This document shows positions 19,174 to 28,437 of a stretch of DNA of 64,000 bases, in pieces. Origin of the DNA: JAGQPD01 sp020426865 (lineage in GTDB: Bacteria > Planctomycetota > Planctomycetia > Pirellulales > Pirellulaceae); assembly GCA_041399065.1 (NCBI GenBank), contig JAWKTN010000003.1:248001-312000 (forward strand), read 5' to 3'. The number at the start of each line of letters is the position of its first letter. Within the stretch, counting starts at the first letter, position 1. The notes below the pieces were generated by a model. It did no database searches, was not told where the DNA came from, and worked only from the letters and a program-made list of their open reading frames with translations. Both the position numbers and the translations under genes were made by a program.

Positions 19174-19971
19174 ATGGTGCAGCAGCAACCAAAGCACTGG
19201 CAGCTACCGCGCGGCGTATCGCGGAGTTTATGGGATTACGCACATAGTCGCACGATCGCGGACGACTACGACAATTACTTCCTCTTCAATCGCTTGTTCG
19301 ACTTGGACGAGCAAGTCGTATTGCGGCATTTTCAGGTGGGGACCAACAAGGTCGTTGCCGATCTGGGTTGCGGGACGGGGCGAGCACTCGTACCGCTCGT
19401 CCGTCGTGGCCTTCGCGGAATCGCCGTCGACTTGTCGGCCGACATGTTGCGGATCGTCCGTGAAAAAGCGTCGGCCGAGTCCCTACCGATTACTTGCGTC
19501 CAGGCGAATCTGGCCGAGTTAGACGGTCTAGCGGGCGAGTCGGTCGACTACGCCATGTGTCTCTTTAGCACGCTAGGAATGATCGCCGGGACCGAACATC
19601 GTCAGTTGGCCGTAAAACACTTCGCGAGAATGCTGCGACCGCGTGGAATTCTTGTGCTGCATGTCCACAATGTGTGGTTCAATTTGCACGATCCGGGTGG
19701 CCCATGGTGGTTGATGGCCAGTTGGCTGCGATCGCTAACGAGCAGCGACTTTGAGTTTGGCGACAAATATTTTCCCTATCGTGGTATTCCGAGGATGTAC
19801 CTGCATGTATTTCGCAAGCGCGAGCTGTCTCGCTTGCTCCGGCGCGCCGGCCTTCGCATTGTGACATGGCATTGGCTCAATGCGACGCGGGGACAATTCC
19901 TACAACACCCGTGGTGGTTCGGCTCGATCCGAGCCAGCGGCTGGATTGTCGTGGCGGAAAAGGCGCCCTGA
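19174..19971 (+). CDS. Class I SAM-dependent methyltransferase
   Basis: A 265-residue protein with a Rossmann-like methyltransferase fold. Motif I is VVADLGCGTGRAL at residues 60-72, the acidic residue after strand 2 is in GIAVDLSADML, and VDYAMCLFSTLGMI and ARMLRPRGILVLHVHN follow as motifs for strands 4 and 5. Substrate cannot be inferred. The open frame extends far upstream, but that part is opposite gapA and its upstream region, so the ATG at 19174 is the sensible start. A second conserved-looking block (FPYRGIPRMYLHVFRKREL) probably contributes to substrate binding. Confidence 0.85.
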   Translation: MVQQQPKHWQLPRGVSRSLWDYAHSRTIADDYDNYFLFNRLFDLDEQVVLRHFQVGTNKVVADLGCGTGRALVPLVRRGLRGIAVDLSADMLRIVREKASAESLPITCVQANLAELDGLAGESVDYAMCLFSTLGMIAGTEHRQLAVKHFARMLRPRGILVLHVHNVWFNLHDPGGPWWLMASWLRSLTSSDFEFGDKYFPYRGIPRMYLHVFRKRELSRLLRRAGLRIVTWHWLNATRGQFLQHPWWFGSIRASGWIVVAEKAP

Positions 19972-20328
19972 CGCGAAACCGGGCCCTTCGCCACCGGTGG
20001 CGTGGTCCCCCGCACGCAGGCCCGGAGGGCCGACACAAAAACGGCATGGCGCGTTGGCAATAGCCGCGAGTTCGTGCATCTTGACGCGAATGGTAAAACG
20101 GGATTACGATTGTGTCGTCCCCTGGCCCCCTCGCCGGCGTGCCCGGCAGGAGCCCCAGTTTGGTTGGCTAGCCGGTTTCGCGGCTTCACCAAACTGGCCG
20201 AGGCGCGTGCCACCGCCTGCGGCGACCGCATCGGCCAATGCGGGTGTGGCAACGATTGGCGACCTAGCTTTCAAACTGTGGCTCCTGCCGGGCAAGCCGG
20301 CGAGGGGGCCAAGTGTGACACCGGAGCG
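19972..20328. other. Intergenic region holding an inverted-repeat element
   Basis: No gene was recognised between the methyltransferase and the PEP-CTERM gene. Most of the stretch is taken up by the long inverted repeat described separately and by GC-rich flanks. Confidence 0.6.
20121..20314. repeat. Long inverted repeat with arms of about 50 bp
   Basis: The left arm near 20121-20171 (starting cctggccccctcgccggc) matches the reverse complement of about 20264-20313 (starting cttggccccctcgccggc) with only a few mismatches over about 45 bases. Further from the loop-side end the match decays (tttggttggctag against tttgaaagctag). The arms are separated by about 90 nt. It could be a small non-autonomous mobile element, a large hairpin, or an exported RNA structure; no transposase is present. 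Confidence 0.7.
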
Positions 20329-21714
20329 TTACAGCTGGACCGAGGGCGCGTCGGGCGCCACCCGTGCGTCACAAAGAGCCAGATCGATGCAATTCACGCG
20401 AGTTGCGGATCGCGCGTACTCTGATAGCGAAATCATTTGGCCGCAACCGCGTGATGCCAGGCGTTCGCCATAGAAAACACATTTCGATCCCGAACGCAGA
20501 TACATCCGATGACGCAACGCCCCTATCAGCAAGATGCCAATCGTCGCGACTAGCATACTGGCTGGTTCGGGGACGCTCGCTAGACTGTTGGCCGATTGAG
20601 CGGATTGACCGAAATTGTCCTTCCAAGTCGTGTAGTCGGCGGCGTCCACTGTGCCATTTTTGTTGTAGTCGCCGGGAAGTTCTACGACGTCCTCGATTTG
20701 CGTGACCATCACATTGTCAAACAGGCCGAATGTGACCGGGATGTCGTCAAATAACACGAGTGAATCGAATGGATCGCGATAGAGCAACGATATGTTTCCC
20801 TCCATGGTTGTGACGAGTTTCGTGTCGATCGTATCGCGATCGACATAAGTATTGTTCAAAGTGAACGTGCCGATATCGACGGTGTTGCCGCTGGTGTCGC
20901 TCGTCATCTGCACAAACGCTGTACCTGCATCGGTATCGACCGTAAACTTGACCGTCATCCACTGGAAGGCGGCAGCGCCGTCTTTGGTCGTCCCAATTTG
21001 AACGAGCGGGTAATCGGTCTGCTGCTTTTCCGGAGCCTGCAACCCCGGAAAGGCGCTCTCCAAGTACGTGTTCCCGTCTGCGTTGCCCCCGCCGCATTCG
21101 CCGGGAACAAGGCAACTGGCCTCATCAAAATAGACCATTTTTTCATCGTACAGATCATTGACATTGGTGTCCGGGTCGATGTGCGTGGCAAACGCCTGGA
21201 GTTCATCGTGTGCATAAAAGCGGTAATCCGTTCCAGTTCCACCCTCGCCCGTGACATTGAAACCTGCCCCGGATAACGGATTGGTCGTGTCGTTAACAAA
21301 ACCAATTGAACCGCCGCCGGTTTGCGTTGAACCACTACCGCCTTCGGGGAACGGTCCCGGCGCGTTGATCCACATGTCGAATTGATAGACATACTTTCCC
21401 GAAAACGACATTCCCGTCGGAATTGCCGCCAAGGCATTTGCCTTTCCATCAACCAGGTTCACGAAGACCTGCAGACCGCTTGTGCCAGTATCTCCTTCAC
21501 GGCTGTTCGGAGCCTCAGGGATGCCCAAGTCGCTGTAGTCAAAGCCGAATACCGCTTTAGTGTCATCAATATCGTCGGCCACCAAGGACCAACCCGCCGA
21601 GTCGCTGAGCTCATTGCGAAAAACCTCGGTGTCGCCCCACACCTTTAGGCTGCTAACGCTCATCAGCGTCAACGTGGCGAGGAGAGATAGCATGGATTGC
21701 CGGTTCTTCATCAT
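20329..21714 (-). CDS. PEP-CTERM protein with one dockerin-like repeat and an abnormal tail
   Basis: A secreted protein of about 461 residues. A signal peptide (SMLSLLATLTLMSVSSLKVWG) follows the ATG at 21714, which has AAGGAG 6 nt upstream. The body is beta-rich. Near the C-terminus come a calcium-loop type repeat (GDYNKNGTVDAADYTTWKD) and a PEP-CTERM signal (VPEPASMLVATIGILLIGALRHR), normally the last part of such proteins and a target of exosortase. Here the frame continues for about 55 more residues rich in Arg, Cys and Ser (YGERLASRGCGQM) before stopping. The tail is unlike the family and may reflect a lost stop or an inserted sequence next to the inverted repeat. Confidence 0.8.
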   Translation of the reverse strand: MMKNRQSMLSLLATLTLMSVSSLKVWGDTEVFRNELSDSAGWSLVADDIDDTKAVFGFDYSDLGIPEAPNSREGDTGTSGLQVFVNLVDGKANALAAIPTGMSFSGKYVYQFDMWINAPGPFPEGGSGSTQTGGGSIGFVNDTTNPLSGAGFNVTGEGGTGTDYRFYAHDELQAFATHIDPDTNVNDLYDEKMVYFDEASCLVPGECGGGNADGNTYLESAFPGLQAPEKQQTDYPLVQIGTTKDGAAAFQWMTVKFTVDTDAGTAFVQMTSDTSGNTVDIGTFTLNNTYVDRDTIDTKLVTTMEGNISLLYRDPFDSLVLFDDIPVTFGLFDNVMVTQIEDVVELPGDYNKNGTVDAADYTTWKDNFGQSAQSANSLASVPEPASMLVATIGILLIGALRHRMYLRSGSKCVFYGERLASRGCGQMISLSEYARSATRVNCIDLALCDARVAPDAPSVQL

Positions 21715-21860
21715 GTCGAACTCCTTTTGCAAAATGTGCATCGTGTCGCGTCTTCGGACGCAGCCCAATATATGAAATTCTCATGATGGCTCAACCAGAC
21801 AGTCTCCCCCCGATCACGAATTTGCAGAAGTTTCTCCGCAAGAACATTTCCGTAAAAAAA

Positions 21861-21894
21861 AAACGACCGCAAGACCTTCGTCTCGCGGTCGTTT
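21861..21894 (-). terminator. Intrinsic terminator of the second PEP-CTERM gene
   Basis: A 10-bp stem (AAACGACCGC at 21861-21870 with GCGGTCGTTT at 21885-21894) is followed on the minus strand by a run of ten T residues. It lies 38 nt after the stop of the gene at 21932. Confidence 0.9.
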
Positions 21895-21931
21895 CGTCGG
21901 TTTACGAACGTGAATTATGCGCGATGCGCAA

Positions 21932-23497
21932 CTATTTACGGCGAATCACGATGGTGACCGCGCCGAGCAGCAAAGCAAACAGCGTCAACGAGGCAGGCTC
22001 TGGGACAGCTGATGTAGCCACTCCAGCAAGTGAGCTGCCGAAATTGTCTTTCCAGATCGTGTAGTCGGCGGCGTCAATTGTGCCATTACCGTTTCCGTCG
22101 GCAGCGAGGTCGGTGGTTGAGCCAAAAGAGTCTTTCCAGATCGTGTAATCAGCAGCATCCACGCTTCCGTTGCCGTTATAATCGCCCAGCAGCGATTGAA
22201 TGACTTCCGAGCTGAGCCCGATCAGAACAACATCCAGGCCGGATCCAGTGCCGGTGATCGAATCGACCACACTATTGTCGCCGTCCGCCCAGGTGATGTT
22301 CCCTGAGTAGCTAATCGTCCAGTTGTAGGTGGACTGGCCAAACGTGGCGGTGACGGTTTCGCCTTCGAAGAGGTATTTCGATCCATCCGCGTTGGAGAAG
22401 ACGGCATCGTTGATCAAGTCGCCGTCGACATCGCCCAACCCACTGACTGGCTCAGCAATGTCACCAAAACCGACGTCATAGCCGATATCAAACAGCCCCA
22501 GCGATTGCGGGATACCATTTCCGTCGACGGTAGGGGCTTCATTCAGGACCAGGTCGAGGCGTGACGACATCGTGCCACCGGTACTTTCGCGAAAACCGTT
22601 GTTGATTCGCAGTCGTTGGGCAACCTGAATCGGACGGGTGTTGGCATTTTCGAAATGGAATTCTGTTGTCGCAATGCCGCGTGCGACGCCATCGGGATCG
22701 AGGTCTGACACGGCCGGATCCGAATCGCCGGTATACGAGGCACTGTTGTAATTCCAGGTGCGGACGTGTCCACCACTGTCTGGATTTCGCACGATAAAAC
22801 TCGAAGTGCCCGAGGCCCCTGTTGACGTACTGCCATGTCCGAGGCGAATTCCATCGCCGCTCTCTAAGGAGACTTCAAGCGTCCCTCCTTGGTAGTCCCA
22901 GATACCATTGCCCCAACCGGAAGTCTCGGACAGCCCGATATCGAGTGTCGTGAGTGGGAGTCGGACGCGGCCCCCCACCTGATTGACCCGTCCCAGGTTT
23001 TGTTCGTCGACGGTGCTGCCCGAACGGCCCACAATCGTCGTGCTTTCAATCACCATGTCACCACTCTTGATGGTGATCAAATTGCTTTGAGTCGTATTAC
23101 GAGAGACATAAAATCGATAGAGATGTTCGGGCCCGTAGTCGGAGCCAACAATGGCGGTCGCGGCGGACCCGGTCGGATAGGAGAGGCCACTGGCCGCCGG
23201 GAAAAAGGGGTCATTGACTGGGTCATAGACAACGCCCTCACCGGTCAAGTCCCATGCGCCAGTGCCATTGTTGACTTGCAGGTCCGTGCGAGTCGGTATA
23301 CCAGTGCCGTCATCTTGGGCTGGCGGCAGGCACGGACACGGTGGTGTCGGTGTTTCGCGACCCCAATTCGTGGGGTCAAACCACCAATTCGATCCACCTC
23401 CCCCATCCCAATTGATAGCCCCCTCTGCCCATGGCGCGCCCACCGTGGCAACTAATGCCATGGCAACCAGAAGTCGTGCCGTCGTCAATCTACCCAT
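21932..23497 (-). CDS. PEP-CTERM protein with two dockerin-like repeats
   Basis: A 521-residue secreted protein. It has a signal peptide (LLVAMALVATVGAPWAEG), a long beta-rich body with pectate-lyase or autotransporter-like features (GGGGSNWWFDPTNW, TIVGRSGSTVDEQNLGRV), then two copies of a calcium-loop type repeat (GDYNGNGSVDAADYTIWKD and GNGNGTIDAADYTIWKD). It ends with a standard PEP-CTERM signal (VPEPASLTLFALLLGAVTIVIRRK). It probably is processed by an exosortase and linked to the surface; no exosortase is in the window. GGAG lies 7 nt before the ATG. Confidence 0.85.
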   Translation of the reverse strand: MGRLTTARLLVAMALVATVGAPWAEGAINWDGGGGSNWWFDPTNWGRETPTPPCPCLPPAQDDGTGIPTRTDLQVNNGTGAWDLTGEGVVYDPVNDPFFPAASGLSYPTGSAATAIVGSDYGPEHLYRFYVSRNTTQSNLITIKSGDMVIESTTIVGRSGSTVDEQNLGRVNQVGGRVRLPLTTLDIGLSETSGWGNGIWDYQGGTLEVSLESGDGIRLGHGSTSTGASGTSSFIVRNPDSGGHVRTWNYNSASYTGDSDPAVSDLDPDGVARGIATTEFHFENANTRPIQVAQRLRINNGFRESTGGTMSSRLDLVLNEAPTVDGNGIPQSLGLFDIGYDVGFGDIAEPVSGLGDVDGDLINDAVFSNADGSKYLFEGETVTATFGQSTYNWTISYSGNITWADGDNSVVDSITGTGSGLDVVLIGLSSEVIQSLLGDYNGNGSVDAADYTIWKDSFGSTTDLAADGNGNGTIDAADYTIWKDNFGSSLAGVATSAVPEPASLTLFALLLGAVTIVIRRK

Positions 23498-23562
23498 GCC
23501 TTTGCTCCTTGTTGCGAATCATCACGGAATTTGGAAATAAGAAATGTGTGTCGTAAAAGTGC

Positions 23563-24015
23563 TCAATGCCGTCGTGGTGGTTCCAATTCAATATCCATCA
23601 CTTTGCGTTCGCCACTTTCCAGTTCAAGCGATAAGCCAGACGTCTTCGCCATCTCGTACTTGGCGTGGAAGATGCGAGGTTGTGGATTGTCGAAATTGTT
23701 CGAGTTCTCCAGGACAATGACGTAATATTTGCCGGCCGGAATTCCGTCGCCGGATTTCTGCGTGCCCAACGAATATTCACCTTCGGCTGTGGTAATCCCC
23801 GTTGCCCATGCACCGGTTTCATCATTACGGGCCGTCACGCGCGCACCGCCAACCGGTGTGCCGTCCGTTAGCGTTACTTTTCCCGAGACCGACGCTCGGC
23901 CATCACCGCAACCACAGATCAGGATAAATGCAATCCACGGTAGCGTTGTGAACGACTTCATTGGGAGAGCGTCGAACAGATTCACGGCCTTGTCATTCTT
24001 GTGGCTCGTCGGCAT
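23563..24015 (-). CDS. Carboxypeptidase-regulatory-like lipoprotein
   Basis: A small secreted protein with a lipobox (ILICGC) after a hydrophobic leader, followed by a beta-sandwich of the carboxypeptidase regulatory type (SGKVTLTDGTPVGGARVTAR and TTAEGEYSLGT), ending with an acidic tail. Similar small lipoproteins are numerous in planctomycetes and follow DUF1559 genes. The start is uncertain. ATG at 24015 has AGGA close by; ATG at 23961 gives a shorter, more normal leader. It is 26 nt downstream of the DUF1559 gene, so one operon is likely. Confidence 0.78.
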   Translation of the reverse strand: MPTSHKNDKAVNLFDALPMKSFTTLPWIAFILICGCGDGRASVSGKVTLTDGTPVGGARVTARNDETGAWATGITTAEGEYSLGTQKSGDGIPAGKYYVIVLENSNNFDNPQPRIFHAKYEMAKTSGLSLELESGERKVMDIELEPPRRH

Positions 24016-24040
24016 TACATATTTCCTGAGGACGCCCCTC

Positions 24041-25087
24041 CTAGGGACGACAGCTGGTCGCGGTACCGTCGACATCATAGATGTCCGAACCGGCTCGAGT
24101 TGCCATGCGGTCCAAAACGGCTGGGTCCGTTGTTCGCGACAGCGCATGGACGCTGCCATCGCACATCGCAAACACCATGACGCCCGGATGTCCACTACCG
24201 AATCCAAAATCACCGCCCAGATCGGCGGTCAGCGTACAGTTCTGGCAGGGTGGGCGTCCTTCACCGATCGGATACCCCGGCAAATGGTCTCCATTGAACG
24301 CATGCCCCGCTTCGCTGATCGCCCGACTTACCTCGCCAGCCAACAACGTCTTGCTCGTCCCATCCTTGATGTTCTTAAACGCCGTAATTGACTTGAACGA
24401 TCGTAGTTTCCGCCGAGCCCCGTCCTGGTACTTCACTTCCGCTCGCTCCGCCTGCGGCATCGCACCATCTACCAGATGGCCCGTACCACCATCGTACCCA
24501 CCATTGTTAATGATGATCCGCCCATCGCTGTTGTAGATCGGACAAGTCGATCCCGATACAGCACGATAGTCCGCGATCGCGCCCGACCATCCCGCCTCAC
24601 CTGTGATCGCGTCACGACGCGGATGACCATGGACACTGTCTGGCAACACGGCAATGACACGGCCACCATCGTCGTGCGTCTGCGACGGACAATAGTATGA
24701 CTCCACCTGCACGGTTCTGGCTAACAGTGATTGGTCGTAAAAACATCCAACGTCATTCTTCCATAACTCCTTGGTGGCCGTCTCTTCCATATGATCGAGG
24801 ATCAACATCAACCACGTGGGCTGATGGTCGTCGACTCGCATCGGCGGCAACACGTTTCGGGCACTGTGGTAATTGTGCACCGCCAACGCTGTCTGACGCA
24901 TGTTGTTAGAGCACTGCGTGCGTCGCGCCGCCTCACGCGCGGCATTGACAGCTGGAAGCAAAAGGGCCACAAGGAGCCCGATAATGGCGATCACAACCAA
25001 CAGTTCTACGAGCGTAAAACCGGCTTCAAGTTTCGCTTCACTCCGACCACCAGGCCGCAAACGCCAAACCTCCCAAACGAACATCAT
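24041..25087 (-). CDS. DUF1559 protein, type II pseudopilin-like
   Basis: A 348-residue member of the large planctomycete DUF1559 family. After a basic leader of about 22 residues comes the prepilin-type motif [21 protein letters not shown], cut before F by a prepilin peptidase in related proteins. Conserved [17 protein letters not shown] follows. The C-terminal end carries the H-X9-DG signature ([12 protein letters not shown]). It is probably an extracellular or periplasmic pseudopilin-like structural protein. Two adjacent ATG codons (25087 and 25084) are possible starts. Confidence 0.92.
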   Translation of the reverse strand: MMFVWEVWRLRPGGRSEAKLEAGFTLVELLVVIAIIGLLVALLLPAVNAAREAARRTQCSNNMRQTALAVHNYHSARNVLPPMRVDDHQPTWLMLILDHMEETATKELWKNDVGCFYDQSLLARTVQVESYYCPSQTHDDGGRVIAVLPDSVHGHPRRDAITGEAGWSGAIADYRAVSGSTCPIYNSDGRIIINNGGYDGGTGHLVDGAMPQAERAEVKYQDGARRKLRSFKSITAFKNIKDGTSKTLLAGEVSRAISEAGHAFNGDHLPGYPIGEGRPPCQNCTLTADLGGDFGFGSGHPGVMVFAMCDGSVHALSRTTDPAVLDRMATRAGSDIYDVDGTATSCRP

Positions 25088-25358
25088 CGACCCTTTCCCA
25101 CTCCCTTCTCAGCGATCGCCCCCGACCACTCGTGAATTTGCCTGAATGTCCTACGAATTGCAGGAATTCCCATTTTCTTTGGCATTTTCATTGCGGTCAA
25201 CGGAAATCAGTCGACCCTCCCACGGTTGTCCGAAAACAAGGGTCCTGGATTAGGGGCTCCTCGAATAGGAGATCCTCGAACCAGGGGAGGCCTCCGTCAT
25301 GTGGCGAGGCAACGTGGAGGGAGGGGCATACGAAACGCCGTTTCGACTGGGAAGACGG

Positions 25359-26882
25359 TCATTGATCCGCATCGGCGCGGAGGCGTGCCAGCAAGTCGGC
25401 CATGTCGCGCAATTGCTGAGGATGTTGCATTGCAAGATTGAGCTGCTCGCCGGGGTCATTTCTCAGATCAAAGAGCGCTCCGGGGGCTGCAATTTCCGTG
25501 GGCTGCCAGGGCCCCAATCCATCGCGCGGCTTGCATGGCGGGATATACTTCCAGTGTGCTTGACGCAGTGCCAATGTTCCGGCTTCATGAATCAGGTGCG
25601 GGCGACCAACGGGGTCGCGTCCGAGCAGCGCATCCAACTGATTTCGACTGTCTCTGACGGCATCATCGGGAACGTCGGCACCCACGAGTTGAGCCAGTGA
25701 CCGAGCGAAATCGATTTGACCAACCAGCGCGGACGATTCGTCCCCCGTAGGCACATGGCCCGGCCAACGCACGATCAGTGGCACACGTGTCCCCCCTTCG
25801 AAGGGCGAGTACTTGCCGCCGCGAAAGGGTCCCGCTGGATGATGCCGGCCGATTCTTTCGTTGGCAAGGTCGTGATAGCCATCGTCGAGCACCGGGCCGT
25901 TGTCCGAAGTGAACAGAACCAGGGTATTGTCCGCAACCTCGAGCTCGTCGAGCGTCTCTAGGAGCTTTCCGACGCACCAGTCGAGTTGTGCGATCGCATC
26001 GCCGCGAAATCCCATCGAACTGATTCCTTGAAACCGTTGATGGGGAACTCGAGGCACGTGAATGTCGTGCGTGCAGAAGTAGAGAAAGAACGGCTGTTGG
26101 CGGTGCTGTTTGATAAACTGGACGGCTTTCTCCGTGATGGTGTCGGCCATCTCTTCGTCGACCCAGCGGGCACGATTGCCGCCCTGCATGAAGCCGATGC
26201 GAGAAATGCCGTTGATGATAGTGGCGTTGTGGCCGTGCGACCAGCGTTGCTTCAGCAGTTCGGGGTGGTCCTTTCCGGTGGGGTCATCGCCGATCGGTTT
26301 CCCATAGCTTGTGTAGATCGGATCGCTTGGATCGGCACCCACGACATAGTTATCTTCGACATATACGCACGGCACGCGATCTCCAGTCGCTGGAATGAGA
26401 AAGTGATAATCAAAACCAATGGCCTCCGGGCCTGGTTCGAGCCGCCCATTCCAATTGTTTTTGCCGTTACCAAGTCCCAAATGCCATTTGCCGACAACCG
26501 CGGTCGTATAGCCGACCGACTTCAAGAGCGACGGCATAGTGGCAGTTCCAGGACGGATAATCATTGCTGCGTCGCCAGAGAGCACTCCTGTTCCCTTTTG
26601 TCGAAAGGCGTAACTGCCCGTCAGTAGTGCAAAGCGAGACGGCGTGCAGGTAGCGGCCGAGCAGTGGGCATCGGTAAACCGCAATCCCTCGGTGGCGAGG
26701 CGATCGATGTGCGGCGTGTTGACGCCAGCAGCCCCGTAACATCCCACGTCAGCATAACCAATATCATCGGTATAAATGACAACAATATTCGGAAGCTTTT
26801 GTTCCGTCTCGGCCGCTGGAACCTTCATTGTCGTCCCCAACACAACAATGCCGATCGCAACAAACAGGAAACGTGATGTCAT
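25359..26882 (-). CDS. Sulfatase (arylsulfatase type)
   Basis: A 507-residue secreted hydrolase that removes sulfate from sulfated substrates, probably polysaccharides. A signal peptide (FLFVAIGIVVLGTTMKVPAA) precedes metal-binding YTDDIGYADVG. The catalytic region is CSAATCTPSRFALLTG; the CTPSR cysteine is the site converted to formylglycine by a maturation enzyme. GKWHLG, LFTSDNGP and GGTRVPLIVRWPG are further family blocks. Length is typical. No sulfatase-modifying enzyme is adjacent. Planctomycete genomes carry many such genes. Confidence 0.94.
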   Translation of the reverse strand: MTSRFLFVAIGIVVLGTTMKVPAAETEQKLPNIVVIYTDDIGYADVGCYGAAGVNTPHIDRLATEGLRFTDAHCSAATCTPSRFALLTGSYAFRQKGTGVLSGDAAMIIRPGTATMPSLLKSVGYTTAVVGKWHLGLGNGKNNWNGRLEPGPEAIGFDYHFLIPATGDRVPCVYVEDNYVVGADPSDPIYTSYGKPIGDDPTGKDHPELLKQRWSHGHNATIINGISRIGFMQGGNRARWVDEEMADTITEKAVQFIKQHRQQPFFLYFCTHDIHVPRVPHQRFQGISSMGFRGDAIAQLDWCVGKLLETLDELEVADNTLVLFTSDNGPVLDDGYHDLANERIGRHHPAGPFRGGKYSPFEGGTRVPLIVRWPGHVPTGDESSALVGQIDFARSLAQLVGADVPDDAVRDSRNQLDALLGRDPVGRPHLIHEAGTLALRQAHWKYIPPCKPRDGLGPWQPTEIAAPGALFDLRNDPGEQLNLAMQHPQQLRDMADLLARLRADADQ

Positions 26883-27121
26883 AATCGTCAGGATCCCTAC
26901 AGAGATGTGGACGCGAAATTGTCAGTTAATAGCAAGCGAGTCACCGCCCATCCGACGGTATTCGCGGAACCTATACTTGTCTAGCAGTTTCCACTGATCT
27001 GCTGGCAATATCAAGAGGGCAAGAAAGGACGGCAACGCTTCGATAACCAATCACCAACCCTGTACCGTATGGGCAACCAATCGATGATGTCTGCGACAGA
27101 TGGTGATGTGGAGGTCGAGAC

Positions 27122-27838
27122 GTGTTTCCGACAAGACACGAACAAAGCATGCGAGAAGTCAGATATCAGGTCAACCACAGCGCATCGATGGACGTGTCGG
27201 TCGAACCCACGACGACCGAGCACGCGGAAATCGATGCTGTGTTGCTCGATATTTCGCTTGGCGGCGCCAAGCTGCGGGTCGCGCAGCCGTTGCCGGAAGG
27301 CGAACGCCTGACACTGCGCATCCACCCCATCGGTGTCGACGAGGTGATTGATGTGGAGGCCGCGGTTTGTTGGAGCCGCATCGCGGCTACCGGCGACTGG
27401 TGGCTGGGATGCTCTTTCACTCCGCGACTTCCCGAATACATCCTGTCGCGATTGGCCGAAGGACAAGTGCTCGATCGGCGACACAATGAACGCATGCCGG
27501 TGGACTTGCGTACCGCCGCCAGCTGGGAACTCAGCCGCGACGCCTTCCAGGCCGAAATCCGTGACATTTCGCGCGACGGCTTTTGCCTGCAAACCACTCG
27601 CCCCGGACCAATTGGCGGACGCGTCATGCTCAGACTGCGACAAGACGACGGCACAATGGATCTTGTGACTGGCAAGTGCCGATGGCAAATCGAATCGAGC
27701 GATGGCTTCCTGATGGGATGCGAATTCACTCAACCGAACGAATACGGCAGAATCCGCAAGTTTCAAGAAAGCCAATCCAAACCGGACGAGCACGCCTCTC
27801 GTAAAGGCTTCTTCTCGCGGCTCATCGGGCGAAGTTGA
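27122..27838 (+). CDS. Tandem PilZ domain protein
   Basis: A 238-residue protein with two PilZ modules, which in other proteins bind cyclic di-GMP. The first has REVRYQ (RxxxR) at about residue 11 and DISLGG (D/NxSxxG) near 43. The second has RHNER near 121 and DISRDG near 148. The GTG at 27122 has GGAGG 7 nt upstream; an internal ATG is at 27149. Position between two sulfatase loci gives no functional hint. Binding in both domains is likely from motifs but untested. Confidence 0.8.
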   Translation: MFPTRHEQSMREVRYQVNHSASMDVSVEPTTTEHAEIDAVLLDISLGGAKLRVAQPLPEGERLTLRIHPIGVDEVIDVEAAVCWSRIAATGDWWLGCSFTPRLPEYILSRLAEGQVLDRRHNERMPVDLRTAASWELSRDAFQAEIRDISRDGFCLQTTRPGPIGGRVMLRLRQDDGTMDLVTGKCRWQIESSDGFLMGCEFTQPNEYGRIRKFQESQSKPDEHASRKGFFSRLIGRS

Positions 27839-27955
27839 TCACCAGCGCCCTGTTCAGGCCCCGTAGTTCCTCGGGAATTGTACCACAATGCGCGGAACAA
27901 GTGTTGTGGGCCAGATCCAATTCTCGGTCCCAACAAAAGGTATGGCAACTTGATC

Positions 27956-28391
27956 TCATTCGACGGGAGTCCGACGCGTGGGTAACGCCGCATGGCACTC
28001 GCGAAGCCAATTCGTCAGCTGGCTATACATTTGATTCGCGATTTGCGGTCAAACTCCCGCCAGGTTCTGGTATTCGCCTATGTCGGAACTCAAATCATAG
28101 AGCTCGATGGTAGGAATTCGGTAGGGATCAAAGTACGTGGGCGGTCCGCCGAATAGGCGTCCGAAAAAGCATCCCCTGCGACGCCAAAGCGTCGATAATG
28201 GGCGTTCGTAATTTGCCATTCCCCTGACAACTCAAATCCGACCATCCCAGGTCATCCGCCATGATCCATACAATGTGGGGTAGTTCCGCGCGGACGTAGG
28301 CGGCACTACACGCCATTAGAATTCCCATTAGAATTCCGCCGAGCGAAAGGCCTCGGAGTTTTACCAGCAAGATGGAACGAGTGTTTTTCAT
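27956..28391 (-). pseudogene. Sulfatase remnant (internal deletion, frameshift and stop)
   Basis: The minus strand has the two ends of a sulfatase and lacks the middle. The N-terminal part, from an ATG at 28391 with AAGGA upstream, has a signal peptide (GILMGILMACSAAYVRA) and HIVWIMADDLGWSDLS, then IIDALASQGMLF. Within about 15 codons the frame breaks. In another frame the C-terminal end follows: YFDPYRIPTIELYDLSSDIG and QNLAG, with an in-frame TGA at 28049-28051, then PQIANQMYSQLTNWLRECHA to a stop at 27956. About 400 residues including the catalytic cysteine are missing. It follows fusA on the same strand. Confidence 0.82.
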
Positions 28392-28437
28392 TTTCCTTGG
28401 GCTCCCTCTTCCCGGTACCAGCGATGCCACGCGATGA

